Assembly (NCBI GenBank): GCA_029204045.2
Contig: CM055072.1
Location: 1,767,651-1,831,650 of the forward strand
Direction of reading: 5' to 3'
Source of the DNA: Tillandsia leiboldiana
Lineage: Eukaryota; Streptophyta; Magnoliopsida; Poales; Bromeliaceae
DNA length: 64,000 nt
A program made the translations under genes and the position numbers. Of this stretch, positions 35,637 to 49,200 are shown piece by piece (positions within the stretch are counted from its first letter, which is position 1; each line of letters opens with the position of its first letter). The notes below the pieces were generated by a model. That model ran no database searches. It was not told the origin of the DNA and worked only from the letters and a program-made list of their open reading frames with translations.

Positions 35637-36002
35637 TATTTTTTTTTTTTTTTTGAGAGGAAGGTAACGCGCGATACCCTTCATTCAATAAGGGGATGAA
35701 CTAAACTAAAATGGTGAGACAGTCATGTCTCAGGAAAGCACCAAAAAAAAAAAAAAAAAAAAAAAAAACAAGAGCAATGGACGCTAACGGCCCGAACAGT
35801 TCCCCTACACGGACCTCTGGTCTCGTCCCACATTTGCCCTAGCTGGATAGCCCAGATCTTCGTAAGCAGGTGGTCAGTAGATAAATTATAAAAAATCATT
35901 TTGTTTCTTACCAATCAAACTACCCACCAGATAGCAGCTAATCTAATCAGATTTTTGTTGACACGTTTGGAATCCCCCCGAATCTCAGGTCTCGCGAAAG
36001 CA

Positions 36003-36035
<33 letters not shown>

Positions 36036-36300
36036 AAGAGCAATGGACGCTAACGGTCCCGAACAGTTCCCCTACACAGACCCCTGGTCTCATCCCACAT
36101 TTGCCCTAGCTGGATAGTCCAGGTCTTCGCAAACAGGTGGTCAGTAGATAAATTATGAAAAATCACTTTGTTTCTTACCAATCAGACTACCCACCAGATA
36201 GCAGCTAATCTAATCAGATTTTTGTTGACTAGATAGCAGCTAATCTAATCAGATTTTTGTTGACACGTTTGGAATTCCTCCTAATCATCCATTTTTTTCA
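35637..36300 (-). pseudogene. LINE 3' end (ORF2 C-terminus), tandemly duplicated remnant
   Basis: On the - strand a frame encodes WWVVWLVRNKMIFYN-like residues, the Trp-rich W..W..RN..IF pattern at the C-terminal end of plant L1 LINE ORF2, followed by a short 3'UTR and a poly(A) tail (+ strand poly(T) at 35640-35655). A second copy of about 250 bp (36001-36270) repeats the same piece after a 32-A run, with a further 45-bp echo. Reverse transcriptase and endonuclease are absent, so it is dead. Confidence 0.65.
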
Positions 36301-36630
36301 AACGCTTTTAGTGTCGTCCCTCAAATTGTCACTGCCCATATCCTAAAAAATCGTCCACATCAAGTAACGAGTGTGAAGGCATCTAGTGACATTTTGGATA
36401 GGCATATTTTTATGGTTTGGTAGGCACGTGAAACTCAGCTAACCAACACTGAGAGGAAATTGAGAAAGAGAACAAATGGAAATTTTAACAAATGAACCCC
36501 TCAAAGTTAATTATTTACATATAAACACTCTAAGAAAATGAGACTTAATGCATATCACAATTAGTCTCACATGAAATAATCATTATACTTTTTTATTAGG
36601 TTCAAATTTAATTGCTTAAGCTTTTAAATT

Positions 36631-36634
<4 letters not shown>

Positions 36635-36691
<57 letters not shown>
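36635..36691. repeat. (TA)n microsatellite
   Basis: About 28 TA units next to a long-TIR foldback element. Confidence 0.97.
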
Positions 36692-36698
<7 letters not shown>

Positions 36699-36704
36699 TA
36701 ACAG

Positions 36705-37140
36705 GGGATACTATACTCTTATGAGTATAAATTTTTTTATACTCATAAATTATTTTCGATAATAGAGCTTTCAAATTGACGATCCAAACAGTTAAATGTG
36801 ATCTAGAGCTCTTTAAATTTTTAGAAAATAAATTTTATAATTTTTTAAAATTATAATAAAATCCATCAAGTGAGCATAAAATGAATGATCAAAATCGAAC
36901 GACCTCCTAAAAATAGAGAATTAGATTTTTTAGTTTAAGATCGGAGTTATAGATCTCTATTTAGATAGTGAATAGAATTTTCTATCAAAAATTTAATTTA
37001 TTTCGATTCTTTTACACTGTTAAACTAGCAAGCATTCTATACCGATAGTTAAAAATTGTCAATTTTGAGATCTTTTGATCGTAAGGTAAATGATGTCGAA
37101 GAATTATGAAATTTAGTTTTTAGACGTTTCAAGTCATTGA
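36705..37140. mobile_element. Long-TIR foldback element (fam3), diverged
   Basis: Starts actatactcttatgagtata and shares cataaattattttcgataat and later blocks with 39045-39540 and 7365-7905. It is followed at once by a CTACTATG-family MITE. Confidence 0.65.
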
Positions 37141-37542
37141 TGTTTGTAGGATTTTAGACTTTGGATGAAAGGATGTACGATTGGGATGATAGTGGCCCAC
37201 TTAGATTTAGTGGGTGATTGGTGGAATAACATGATTTAAGCGGTGAAATTAGTCAAAGAATAGATCTAACAGTAGAAAACTTTTAAGTACCAATTGCTTG
37301 TTACTTTTAAAAACATAGTAGCCGGCTACTATGCTTGTACAAGAACCAAACAATTGGTGCTCGTAAGTTTTATACTGTTAGATCTACCCCCTTGACTAAT
37401 TTTATCTCTTAAATTATTTTATTTCACCAATCACTCACTTAACCCAAGGGGTCCACTATCATCCTAACCACACATTTTTGCATTCAATGACTAAATCTAT
37501 ACAATCACCCATGACTTAGTTTTTTTAAAAGCATACGAGCTC

Positions 37543-37545
<3 letters not shown>
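37135..37545. mobile_element. Two CTACTATG MITEs head to head
   Basis: Copy one (about 37135-37323) and copy two (about 37324-37545) are in opposite orientation and meet at the perfect palindrome CATAGTAGCCGGCTACTATG (37315-37334), giving an imperfect inverted repeat of about 190 bp per arm. Confidence 0.75.

Positions 37546-37547
<2 letters not shown>

Positions 37548-37597
<50 letters not shown>
37548..37597. repeat. (TA)n microsatellite
   Basis: About 25 TA units forming the left border of Micron-like copy B. Confidence 0.97.
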
Positions 37598-37600
<3 letters not shown>

Positions 37601-38195
37601 GCAATTTCCTACATACCCCTAAAAATTTTCCTGTTTTCATATTTACCCCTCTTAGAAGGCTAATATTAAAACTACCCTTCTTACGTTCCAACTTCTTTCC
37701 AAAATATCCCTGAAGTTAAACTTTGTTAGTGTACCGTTTGGAACTGCTGTTATCTGTGTGTAATTACTATTTTGCCCTTTCAAATATACCCTAAACCCTA
37801 AACCCCTAAACCCTAAAACCCTAAACCCTAAACCCTAAACCCTAAAACCCTAAACCCTAAATCCTAAAACCCTAAAAAACCCTAAACCCTAAACCCTACA
37901 ACCCTAAACCCTAAACCCTACAACCCTAAAAAACCCTAAACCCTAAATCCTAAAACCCTAAACCCTAAAACCCTAAAAAATTCTAAACCCTAAACCCGGG
38001 CAAAATAGGTATATCTGATAGTTTTCAACTCCGATTATTATTTAACTCTAGTTTAACCCTAGTTAACTTAACAAAGGAAAACGGTAGGGGTATTTTTAAT
38101 AACGGTGGAACGTATGAAGGGTATATTGGAAAGAAAAAAATAAGAGGGATAAATCAGATATTTCTTCATATTTCAGGGATACACATGCAATTATC

Positions 38196-38197
<2 letters not shown>
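37598..38197 (+). mobile_element. Micron-like MITE, copy B, in (TA)n, telomere-like core
   Basis: Starts GGGGCAATTTCCTACATACC and ends ATGCAATTATCCCA, imperfect inverted ends, bounded on both sides by (TA)n. The core (37790-38000) is CCCTAAA and variants. MITEs found inside (TA)n tracts are known in grasses as Micron; identity with that family is inferred from this placement. Confidence 0.8.
37790..38000 (-). repeat. Degenerate CCCTAAA telomere-like repeat
   Basis: About 210 bp of CCCTAAA with one- or two-base variants (CCCTACA, CCCTAAAAAA), inside Micron-like copy B. Confidence 0.88.

Positions 38198-38271
<74 letters not shown>
38198..38271. repeat. (TA)n microsatellite
   Basis: About 36 TA units between Micron-like copies B and C. 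Confidence 0.97.
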
Positions 38272-39035
<764 letters not shown>

Positions 39036-39044
39036 GCCGTACTG

Positions 39045-39545
39045 TTTTTATAAGCATGGAGTCATTCGTGTTTATAAGTAATTTTTAATGTTGGGACTTC
39101 TGAATCAACGATCGGCTCCGTTAAACTTGATCTAGAATATTTGAAGTACTTAGGAAATAAATTTTGTGATTTTTTAATATCATTTGCCTAATTATCGAAG
39201 GGATTTAAAATCAACAATTTTAATAGTAGTGGTGAGCTGTTTGCAAGTTTAAAGGTGTAGAAATATTCAAATCACATAAAATTTTGATAGAAACTTTTTT
39301 ATACTATATAAAATAAAATCAATATATTTGATCTAAAATTTTAATATCATATCATCACATTTTATGAGATTTTTATTTTCATTCGTTGATTTTGAGCCCT
39401 TTCAATCACTACACAAATAATATTGAAAAATAAAAAAAAATATTTTTTAAATACTTTAAATATTCTAAATGAAGTCTAACGAAACTGATCATCGATTCAG
39501 AAGTTCCAATATCGAAAATAATTTATAAGTATAAAAAACTCCGTG
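39045..39545. mobile_element. Long-TIR foldback element (fam3)
   Basis: Left end ttataagcatggagtcattc and right end gtgcttataaaatc pair over about 90 bp. It adjoins the CTACTATG MITE, as at the other loci. Confidence 0.7.
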
Positions 39546-39985
39546 CTTATAAAATCAAACCATCCACAACTACTTTGATGATAAATTTGAATTTGTATTT
39601 TAAAAATTTAAAATTTAATATAATATATTTTGAAATACGATACAGAGAAATAATTATTTTGAATTGAAATTTTGGATTCAAATTCTGGTTTGAATTTTTT
39701 GTCTTGTTTAAATTTTGAATATAAATTTTTAAAATTTACCAAATTTGAATTCGAGTGTTCGAAAATTCGCCACGAATTCGACCTGTTGACACTTGAGACC
39801 CCTAAAGATGAGCGGAGAGGAGAGAGAATGTAAAAAGTTCACACTCAACCACTTTTTCTTTAATTTAAGTTAATTTTATAAATTAAGTTAAAAGTTTTTG
39901 TTACATCTAATAATGATTATCTTAAATTTTACAATTCTAAATGCCTTTTTTTTAGCTAATAAAACTGTGGAAAATATATTTAAAA
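39546..39985. other. Gene-free AT-rich stretch
   Basis: Runs of AAATTTGAATT-like sequence; no exon, RNA gene or clear element ends. Confidence 0.45.
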
Positions 39986-39989
39986 AGGA

Positions 39990-40158
39990 AAATGCTATGC
40001 TTACACCCGTAAGGGGTGTACATCTCACACCCCCACCCATCTAAGGGTGGGGATGTGATGATGGGTCACTTGATGTGACCCATAAAAGATATCGCCACCA
40101 TTAAAATGGTGGAGATGTATGATGTACACCCCTTTGGGGTGTACATGTAGCATTGCTC
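39990..40158. mobile_element. Palindromic GTACACCCC MITE
   Basis: Near-identical to 34983-35156: same outer and inner complementary blocks, same centre (gatgatgggtcacttgatgt). Confidence 0.85.
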
Positions 40159-40217
40159 ATTTAAAAATAAGGTAGCTAAAGGAGCTGTCAACTCAAGCAA
40201 ATTACCCAAAAAAATAA

Positions 40218-40668
40218 GGCTAAATTATAGAAAATTCTTCTATAATATCTCGTTTTTTATTTTGCCCCCCTGTTTTTTAAAAGTCTATATTTTGCTTCTC
40301 GTAATTATCAAAATATGTATTTACCCCCGCCGTCACGATTCCGTGAGTGAGCCGTCAGTTTTTTTTAAAATATTATTGGATATACCCAAAATACCCTTCA
40401 AAAATGACGGGAAGTAAGTCTAAAGCCCTTTCTCTTTCCTCCATTACCTTTTTTCTCCAATATAAGGTAAGGATATTTTCGTCAATTTACCTCCTCCGTT
40501 AACGCCGTTGCCCCCTAAAGACAATTCGGTAATTACGAGAGGGTAAAATATAGGTTGCCCCCTAAAGACAATTCGGTAATTACGAGAGGGTAAAATATAG
40601 GCTTTAAAAAGACAGATGGACAAAGTGAAAAAGCGAGATATTACAAAGAAGTTTTCTGTAATTTAGCC
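40218..40668. mobile_element. MULE-type MITE, second copy
   Basis: Ends GGCTAAATTATAGAAAA and CTGTAATTTAGCC, with near-matching 9-bp flanks (aaaaaataa and aataaataa). It contains a ~52-bp internal tandem duplication (gttgccccctaaagacaatt). Confidence 0.8.
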
Positions 40669-41044
40669 AATAAATAACTAAAAGTTAGGGTAAATGTTGA
40701 CTCATCATTTTGTTATGTAATTTAGTATATTTTTTATTTTACCATAAGAATCTACAATTAAATAAAAATAAATAAAAAAATGTACAAGATAATAAAGAAG
40801 CACATTAATTAGTTAATTGACTATAAAAATAATTTAATGTGCTAGTTAATTAAATATCTAATTATTTAATCAACTAGATAATTAGCTAATAAGTTAATTA
40901 GATTACAAAAAATATTAATTATTTAATTAGCTAGTTGCTTGTGTATTAAAAATAAGTTATTATAACAAGTGAAGTGACTACTTAATTAGTTAATTAGTAA
41001 ATGAGTTATTACATTATATATTAATTAGTAATATTTTATAAGGG

Positions 41045-41335
41045 AAAATTTCAAATATCTCCCTTGTGGTTTAGTATTTTTTCACTTTAGTACTATGTGA
41101 TTTAAAGTGTCTCGTTTTAGAACTTTGCAATTTTATTTTTCTTTTTCGTGTATGATTTACAAAAATTTTATTTTCACTTTAGTACTATGTGATTTTAACT
41201 TTCTCACTAATTTAACGGAAAAAAATTAATAGAGAGAATAAAATAAAAAAAAAACTACAAAATACCAAAGTGATACACTTTAAATTACAAAGTACTAGAG
41301 TGAAAAAATGCTGAACCACATATATGGAGGATCTA
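41045..41335. mobile_element. Foldback MITE
   Basis: The halves are complementary: left cactttagtactatgtgatt, right aattacaaagtactagagtg; outer ends cttgtggtttag and ctgaaccacata. About 290 bp. Confidence 0.6.
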
Positions 41336-41526
41336 ACTAAAAAGATGAGTGGGGTATAAATCATACACCTCAGATGGAGTGTACAAAAAAATATTTTCCA
41401 ACTAAAAATAACTTATAGTTGAGGAGGTTTTATGCATTTTTATCAATACATTTATCAAAATGACCAGTGAAATAGACTCCATTCTTGAATGGATGGAATA
41501 GCATTTACACCTCTTTTGAAATGTAT

Positions 41527-41970
41527 GAGTAGGAATGTCAACGGGTCGAATTCGGAGCGGATATTCAAAAACCCGAATCCAAACCTGAAATTCAAATCCG
41601 AATTCGACGGATTTTAAAAATTCATATCCAAATCCGAACCCGACAAAAAATTCAAAACCCGAACACGAACCCGAAAATTCAAACCCGAAATAATTATTTC
41701 TCTTTTCCTCTTTACAATATTTCAAAATATATTACATTAAATCTAAATTTTTAAAATATAATATCAAATATTTATATGCATATATATTATATAACGTAAA
41801 ATCAATTCGGGTTCGGGTCGGATTTGGGTTCGGGTCGGGTACTGTCAAAATTTATATTCGAATCCAAATCCGTCGAATTTTCGTTTTTTTATATCCGTAT
41901 CTGAATCCATATCGATTTAATATCAGATAAATTTATTCTGTTCGGATTCGGATAAAATTTCAGATATGTA
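41527..41970. mobile_element. ATCCGAATCCG-rich foldback element, second copy
   Basis: Starts aggaatgtcaacgggtcgaa; same plan as 23322-23746, with cgggttcgggt words on the right pairing with aacccgaac words on the left. Confidence 0.7.
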
Positions 41971-41999
41971 TGAGTAGCATTGCTCATACATAAAGATAA

Positions 42000-42365
42000 A
42001 TATATCGAATAGTAGATATATCCCTACAAAGTTTAACTTTTTATATTTATTCCTTCAAAATTTCAACGTTATTCATATATATCCCTACCGTCTATTGGTT
42101 AGTTAGTAAGGTAAATTTATCTTTTTACCCTTTCAGACATTTTTGTATTATTTTAACAGTTGAGACTTTTGGAGGGACATTTTTGAAAGGGCAAAACTAT
42201 TAATTCACATATAGTCTGTTAAAAAATAAACAGTGAACTAACATCAATAAATCGGAAGGATATATATGAATAACTTAGAACTTTTGAAGGGATAAATATG
42301 AAAAGTTGAACTTTGTAGGAATATATCTGCTATTCGATATGTTTATAGAAAGCCGTATGCAATTA
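42000..42365. mobile_element. TTAATTGCATAC-family MITE
   Basis: Left part atatatcgaatagtagatat pairs with right part atatctgctattcgatatg; the right end is tatgcaattaaccct. The left terminal ~30 bp are missing. Confidence 0.65.
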
Positions 42366-42372
42366 ACCCTAA

Positions 42373-42850
42373 GGCTGCGTTTGGTTCGGGGATAAGAAAA
42401 ATTTAGTTATGCCGGGGATAGGTATAAGTTATGATATTAGCAGGAACTAGGGTAAATTTCTGTTTGGTTGGGTTTAAGAGTTATACCGGGTATAAAAAAA
42501 ATTGTATTTGGTAAATTAAAAAATGATAAGAAGAATAAAGAGGACTAAAATTTTAATTTATAATTAAAATTTTACTGATATGATTTTAAATATTTAATTT
42601 AAAATATTTATTAAAAAAATTATTAAAATTTATATTTTACTCATATATAAAATATTTATTAAAAAAATTTATCATATAATTTATTAAAAATTAAAGTTAA
42701 AAATTTTAAAAGCTATAAAATTTAAAATTTAAAATTTAAAAATTTATAAATGTTAAAAATTTTAATTTGGATTGTCTTAAATAATTAGTTAATTATCTAA
42801 ATACTTAAATAATTAATTAATAAAATAATTAAATTAATTAAAATATTGGA
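42373..42850 (+). mobile_element. Tourist-like MITE, right end lost
   Basis: Starts GGCTGCGTTTGGTTCGGGGA and is highly similar to the first ~480 bp of 4001-4714, then stops abruptly at unrelated sequence. Confidence 0.75.
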
Positions 42851-43232
42851 AAGAGTGTATGCTTTTAGCCTAAAGAAAGAGACTTCTTGTACACAGTGTA
42901 TGCTTTTTGCATATAAAAATGTGTGCACTTTAGTACTATTTTTTCTCTTTTAAACTCCACAATAGTAAGGTATGGTAATGAACCTTCTCTAATTTGTTTG
43001 GTATATCCATCATATAATAATGTGCATGGTTAATTATTGCACTACTTTTGACAAGTAAAATGAAGCACACATAAATAGTTCATGTCCAACCAAACCCTTT
43101 ATTAAAAAGCACCAACTCAATCATAGAACAACACATATGAAAAACATAAATCTAATTTTTGGTGGGTAAATTGCACCAGGAGTCCTCTGATGAATAGAGA
43201 GAATCAAATGCTCTTCATCCAACTAATAAATC
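42851..43232. other. Gene-free stretch
   Basis: Unique-looking AT-rich sequence with a short repeated word (gtgtatgcttttagc / gtgtatgctttttgc). Nothing further recognised. Confidence 0.4.
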
Positions 43233-43235
43233 TAA

Positions 43236-44029
<794 letters not shown>

Positions 44030-44840
44030 TAAAGGATAATATTTTATATACCCCTAAGTACTTCAGAAATATCTTATTTATTTCTACGCTTCTGTTTTTT
44101 TAATATACCCTCCATATATTTCTCTGTTATTCAAAAATACATCCGTTGTCAGTGCCGTTTAGTTATCTCGAAATAAATCAAAATTTAATTTTGGTAAAAA
44201 ATTAAAATAACTATTTTGTCGCTACTTGAGAGCAAATAAAAAAATTAGTGGTAGAAGAATGTATTTAAAAGAATTTGAAAGATTAAAAATATATTTTTAA
44301 TAAATAAATAAGAAAATCGAAAACTTTTCACGAGTATATATATATATATATATATGCAATTGTCCTTGAATTTAAATTATCAAACCAAGTAGTAGTTTTG
44401 TAATTTAAAATTTAGGTAAAAATGTATGAAATTTATCTAAATTTTAGACCATTTGGATTTGACCGTCCAACTTTTCAAAATTTTAATTTTACTATCTAAC
44501 TTTTCAATTTATTTGATATGATTTAGTTACCGATACTTTGACTTCAAAATTTAAACTAATTACTTATTTTGATGAATTTATAGTTACGAGAATTACATGA
44601 AATATAATCGCTAGATCTGTAAATATAAACGACATATTCAAAATTTAAAATTAAAGTGCTATTAGTTAGTTCAAATCAAACAAATTGAAATGTTAGGAAG
44701 TGTAATTAAAATTTTAAAAGAATGGATAGTTAAATCCAAATGATCTACGGTTCGGATAAGTTTCATACATTTTTACTTAAAATTTATTATTCTGAAAAAA
44801 TAAAATTAGTTCGAAAATTAGGATTGAAAGCAATAATTAG
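44030..44840. other. AT-rich decayed repeats
   Basis: 44400-44765 is homologous to 33000-33330. The preceding part resembles a worn element ending in a short (TA)n. No gene. Confidence 0.45.
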
Positions 44841-44841
44841 A

Positions 44842-45448
44842 TGTGGCATCCCAATAGTCCCATCCGTACGGGAGAGTTTGTGCCACCCCAATAGTCCCAC
44901 ATCGGATGAGAATATAATTGTAATTGAATTTATAAGAGACCATATACATGAGTAATAATAACTGGACTTAAATATTTTTGATCGGTGATTGGACCCAACG
45001 AATTATTGTTGTTAGTGGGCGAGTCATTATATTTGGTATCAGAATCAAGCGAGTCATTATATTTGGTATCAGAATCAATCACCAGTGACGAATTTCGACT
45101 GAGTCAGAGTCTGAAGGATAAGGGGACAGGATATGTCAGGATTTGAATGACTTGGCTAACAAGGACGAAAATGTGTGACGAGTCTCGACCGAGTCAGGGT
45201 CTGAAGGATAAGGGGACAGGATATGTCAGAATTTGAATGACTTGGCTAACGAGGACGAAAATGTGTGACGAGTCTCGACCGAGTCAGGGCCTTAAAGGAT
45301 AAGGTGACAGGATATGTCAGGATCTGAATGACGTGACTGATGAGAACGTTAGGTCTAAACGGAAAAATTTGTAACAACCCAATAGTCCCACATACAATTG
45401 AGTTTATAAGAGACTATGCATATGAGTAATAATAATTGAACTTAAAAC
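44842..45448 (+). mobile_element. TRIM-B copy with triplicated internal domain
   Basis: LTR starts TGTGGCATCCCAATAGTCCC, repeated in part at 44879; LTR ends at about 45032; primer site TGGTATCAGAATC follows and is itself duplicated in a 31-bp tandem. The internal part holds three ~90-bp tandem units (gaaggataaggggacaggat). The 3' LTR from about 45370 is truncated. Confidence 0.8.
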
Positions 45449-46200
45449 ATTAGACGAAGAAATTCCAAATGCTCTATGTTCAGGAGTCTATATAGACATC
45501 TAAATAACAAATATTAGGAAAAAAAAAAAATGGGGGATAAATATTTACTCTTGAATGTAGGAGAAGCTCTTTATGGTGTGTTTGGTTTTCAATAAAAGTA
45601 GTAGTTCTAGAAGAGTTTTTTCCAGATTTATGGAAAAATTCTTCTTTTCGTTTTTCTACGATTTTCTGAGAAACCAAACACCCCCTTAGCGAGAAATTCA
45701 ATGAACATCGGAGAACACAAACATTTACAGAGAAATTTGAAGAAGATAACAGGTATGTATGTACAGAGGCACATCTCATACAAACATCAGAAATAAGAAT
45801 GAGCATAGAAGATCATGGAAGCCTTTTCCTGCATGTCGGAACCATCTTATCTAGTGAAAAAATTGTGTAATGTGGGGATTTTCTCTTGTAATTGCAATGT
45901 GATTGGTTTTACCTGAGATCGCGGGTTTTCGGGATAATGCATTCCACCTTTCTGTGTTTAAGAGACCTCGGCATTAACTTCTCACCTCATGCTTCCTATT
46001 GAGATTGCGCTGCAGAGGACCTTGAATCAGGATTCGTTGCGATAACAATCGATCGCCACATGCTTTCTTTGGTGATTGCGATGTAGAGGATCGATTTCGG
46101 TCCATTGTAAGGTCCTCAACTAATGATTTTTCAGGAAAAACGAAATGAATCATCGAATTCCGAGAAAATGTAGACATCTTATCCAAACAAGCCATGAGAG
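45449..46200 (-). other. 3' flank / probable 3'UTR of the BTB gene
   Basis: Sequence of more balanced composition directly after the BTB stop. The frames in it have no family match and are taken as untranslated. No polyadenylation site could be fixed. Confidence 0.45.
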
Positions 46201-49200
46201 TCAGCCACTATTCATGGCTTCTAGAAAATCCAGTCTCCTCTTAGCAACCTTGGACCTAAAACACCATACTTCAAAAGCCTCTGTCAAGTCCGGATACCGA
46301 ACATGCTTTGATCGCAGCCATTCAGCCAAGATCTCGGCCTGGTGATCTGACGGCAGTGTCAGCACGATTGAGACGAGTGCGGACTCCAGCCCCTGCCAAA
46401 TCTCACTATCCAAATTGACTTTCTTCGTGTCCTCGCCTTCTGTATCAATTTGCTCGAGCATCGGCATCGTTCTTCGTACAAATGGGAGCCAAGTATTCAC
46501 CAAACTAAGTCTCTTTGCTGTTGGAAGTATAATATTCCCGAATCCGATAGCCTCGAGAACTTTAGATGCTATTTCGACCACTTTCAATCTAGTCTCTACA
46601 TCATCGCGATCCGTACTCAATTGATCGGTAACCGTAGAAATACTCGAAGATGCTTTTGCCCAATAGTGAACCAAATCCCTCATCATTTCCATCTTGCTTA
46701 AGATCTGGCACGTCCACAAAATATCGAACAAAAAATGTCGCAAATCAGTTTTTGTCTTCTCATCCAAAATTGTGGCAGATTTTGTTACCAAAGATTCGAC
46801 AAAGTTATCAAATTTAGTCAGCAGATTTTTCACACAATTCCTTACTTCAAGTTTTATGATGTCGGCATCAGAGGTTAAAAATAGGGAATCATCTTCATCA
46901 TCCTCGGTGAGCATATATTCGAGCTGATCCTGGGCGGAACACTTCATCTCACGCATCAATGGCGGGGGTGATGATGTGGCGAACCTGAAGGTCGAGACGA
47001 AGATTTGAATGACGGCCTTCGAATTGACCGGGCGGAGCCGATCAAGGATGTGTCCGTATTGCGGATCGAGGTGAGGGATGGTTTTTAATATCTCTTCTTC
47101 CTCGCCCTCTTCCCAGGGCACGGATTCCAAGTAGCCGACACAGTCGCGAGCCAACTTAGGGCAACCCAAGTGGACCGCCACCTGCAGCATGGTCGCAAGT
47201 TGGGAATTCAGGATATATTCGGCATGACTGAAAAGTTCTGTATTGGGCAAAAATTTGATGAATTTAGGACAAGAAAACGAAACAAAAATAGTTCAGTTTA
47301 TCCGAACAAAAGTAAGAGTTAACTCAGTTCTTTGTTGTTGTTTCTCAATTCGTGATTTATGTTACCTGGAGAATGCCGAGCGTATTTCTCACACCGTGCC
47401 AAGCGCACGGCTCGGAAACATAGAAAAGGCGGAGGACGACAATGTGAGAGTTGAAGTCGGATTCTTCACAGTATACTTCGACGCAGTACCGGGAATCGAG
47501 GATCTGGCACGTGGGCCAGTCGTCAGAGAGGCGTTCTGCAAAGTACTTGCAATTTTCGATGAGGACTTGGGAGTGGCAGTAGAACCAACTGTCGCGGCCT
47601 TCGTGAGTCCGCACTCGCACTACGACATCGCTAGTTGATCGATCTCCAATCTTCATCGGAGCATGATGAATCTGTTTGTTCTACAAAATTTCCCGAAAAG
47701 GATACGGAAACAATCAGGGAATTCCCCATGTTGATATAATATGATTTTACAGAGGGTCTATATATAAATAAACATGCAAAAATTGCATAGGACATATGAA
47801 CTAGCTTCTAGCTTCGTATATTCTATATAAAGTTGACTGTGAAATTTGTACATCTGGAAATATTGTCGGAAATGTTCAGAGTACATTGAAGTCCACGACT
47901 TCTGCAGAAATTACTTTTATTATGTAAGACGCGTCTTTTATAACGTAATAAGTAATAACATAAACATCTATTCCAAGAAGCACAACGAATAAGTTCCGTG
48001 CCAAGAAAAAGAAACCAAAAATGGGCATAAAAGCAAACGAAATAGCGATTACAAATCACGACTTGATTAATCTGTACTCGACTACAGTGCGAGTTACCTG
48101 CACATTCTCACGGCACGCGCCCAAGTTCATCAAAAATTGAATTCAATGTGTTTTCATTCTCTATGACCGAAAGAACTCTCCGTTAGTCCAAAAAACAAAG
48201 CACCAGCACCACTAATAAGTGCATCAATTATTTACTACTGCATCATTGCCCGAAAGCTCGGCGAGTCGACTTGAAAAGCCAACTCAACTATGAAACTCGG
48301 CTGAGCCAGATTAGAATGAAAACTCTGAGAACTCGAATTGACTCGGACCTGTAAAACGAGTTTTTGTGTTCGAAACTCAACGAAGTACTTGGCCTACTTT
48401 TGAGTCGAGTTTTCGAGTATTATTTTACACCGATTTGTGATTTCTATTGTTGGCTATTTATTTATGAATTAAAAATAGATCCAACTTCCTGTTCAGCGAC
48501 AATAGGCCTAGGAGACTAATAAGTTGAGTGGGGTTGCGATTCACAATAGACTGATCGAGTGTTGGGTTGTTGGCGCTAACCATTAATCCCAAAAGCTCGA
48601 GCTATTAGAAATACGCAACCAATTCACTTAAAGCGTACAGACACAGCGCCCATGGATCTCGACCGGACTCAACCCACCTGGACGTTGGGTCTATTGTTGG
48701 GCCTCTTGCCGTTAGGTCTATTGTGGACCGCAGCCCCACTCAACTTATTGGGCTCATCCAACTCAACTTATTAGTCTCCTGGGCCTATCGTCACGAGGCA
48801 GGAAGTTGGACCTATTTAACCCATAAATAAATAGCCAACATCGAGAACTGTGGGCGTTGTGTCTGTACACTTTAAGTGAATTGGTTGTGTCTGTACACAA
48901 CCAATTGAGTGGGTTGCGGTTCACAATAGACTGATCGAGAACTGTGGGCGTTGTGTCTGTACACTTTAAGTGAATTGGTTGTGTATTTCTGACGGCTCGA
49001 GCTTTTGAAATTAATGATTAACGTCAATGATCCAACGCCAGTGACCTTACAAACATCAGAGACTACAAGGCCTTGGCAAAATCGTAGAGTAAATTGATAA
49101 ATTCCAATCAAATTTCTCAAAAATACAGTAAATTACAGTTCCATGAGACCAAAATTAAAACTTCATATAACCAATCATAATCATAAGAACTTATCAACCT

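Noticed and set aside
45974..46195. A 73-codon frame just after the BTB stop.
   Set aside because: No family match and no splice link in phase; treated as 3'UTR.
47182..47250. The upstream end of the long frame (MPNTELFSHAEY...) as coding.
   Set aside because: It is intron sequence; the in-phase acceptor CTGCAG|GTGGCG at 47181 joins the conserved helix correctly.
47366..47656. BTB protein start at the internal ATG at 47656.
   Set aside because: The frame is open upstream through an acceptor at 47680 and joins in phase to a GC-rich exon with an ATG at 49506; the internal ATG is kept only as an alternative.
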